From assembly GCA_002705165.1 (NCBI GenBank), contig PAJC01000155.1, forward strand, positions 3,408-8,633: a stretch of 5,226 nucleotides of DNA. The letters run 5' to 3'. The stretch's first letter is position 1, and every line of letters starts with the position of its first letter. Origin of the DNA: Planctomycetaceae bacterium (lineage in GTDB: Bacteria; Planctomycetota; Planctomycetia; Pirellulales; Pirellulaceae). Under the pieces are notes generated by a model. That model made no database searches. It had not been told where the DNA came from and saw only the letters and a program-made list of their open reading frames with translations. Both the position numbers and the translations under genes were made by a program. Shown piece after piece: positions 5,097-5,226 of the stretch.

Positions 5097-5180
5097 ATGA
5101 CCCAAATGACTCGTTGGGGCTGGAAGGCCCCTCAAACCATTCCACCGCAAGAGAAGTGGGCATTACGCCACTTCCTCTAA
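5097..5180 (+). CDS. Doubtful 27-residue open frame upstream of the integrase
   Basis: ATG 5097 to TAA 5178-5180 encodes 27 residues with three Trp and the phrase WGWKAPQTIPPQEKW. There is no Shine-Dalgarno and no known family, and a frame this short occurs often by chance. It is divergent from the integrase. The only point in favour is its unusual, ordered-looking composition. Confidence 0.13.
   Translation: MTQMTRWGWKAPQTIPPQEKWALRHFL
5116..5174. repeat. Two adjacent hairpins in the non-coding right end
   Basis: GGGGC (5116-5120) pairs with GCCCC (5127-5131) around six bases, and GAAGTGG (5153-5159) pairs with CCACTTC (5168-5174) around eight. Neither is followed by a T-run on either strand, so they are not typical terminators. 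The rest of 5032-5226 holds no recognisable gene or tRNA. Confidence 0.35.
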
Positions 5181-5226
5181 ATCGCAGTGATGCCATAAAC
5201 GATGCCACTCTCCCTCCGGTGCTGGC

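Noticed and set aside
5189..5207. Direct repeat GATGCCA twice with a 12-bp period
   Set aside because: Seven bases is short enough to recur by chance, and nothing else marks a binding site there.
5095..5226. Minus-strand open frame of 43 codons running in from the right edge
   Set aside because: No recognisable motif, Ser/Gly-rich composition, and a frame this long is expected by chance; another frame ending at 5163 is equally possible.
1..5226. tRNA genes, CRISPR arrays or insertion sequences
   Set aside because: No cloverleaf, regularly spaced repeats or transposase-like frame was found on either strand by eye.

Overview
The window most resembles a marine picocyanobacterium of the Synechococcus group. 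The strongest clue is a minus-strand membrane protein carrying QGWRLDPILQ, the signature I associate with the cyanobacterial/plastid Ycf66 family. The integrase type and the contrast in base composition fit a genomic island in such a genome. Strain and species cannot be told from the sequence. Hand counts of single 60-base lines give about 37-40% G+C in the secreted-protein genes (1681-1740, 1861-1920) against about 55-57% in the integrase and Ycf66-like genes (4141-4200, 2641-2700).

Plus strand, 1-2436. The left edge cuts through a staphylococcal-nuclease-like (thermonuclease) gene with a C-terminal Excalibur calcium-binding motif. A 50-residue ribbon-helix-helix protein follows (399-551), then a clear rho-independent terminator (632-664). 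Next is a cassette of three small exported proteins of unknown function (763-1176, 1198-1545, 1542-2087). Each has a signal peptide and an even number of cysteines in the mature part, and the last two overlap by 4 bases. A plausible sigma70 promoter then leads into a 71-residue helix-turn-helix protein (2221-2436), a candidate regulator or excisionase.

Minus strand, 5031-2433. The order of transcription is a tyrosine recombinase (5031-3730), a GIY-YIG/T5orf172-like protein whose start overlaps the integrase stop by one base (3730-2999), the Ycf66-like protein (2911-2531), and a 33-residue single-span membrane protein overlapping the Ycf66 stop by 4 bases (2534-2433). That last gene and the plus-strand HTH gene converge so tightly that both stop codons lie in one TTAA (2433-2436).

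Right end. The stretch from 5032 to 5226 holds no convincing gene. It contains one arm of a 9-bp inverted repeat whose other arm covers the integrase start, two short hairpins, and a doubtful 27-codon frame. No tRNA, CRISPR array or insertion sequence was seen. The whole reads as the integrase end of a genomic island with an adjacent accessory cassette. How the exported proteins, the nucleases and the Ycf66 pair relate functionally is not evident from sequence alone.
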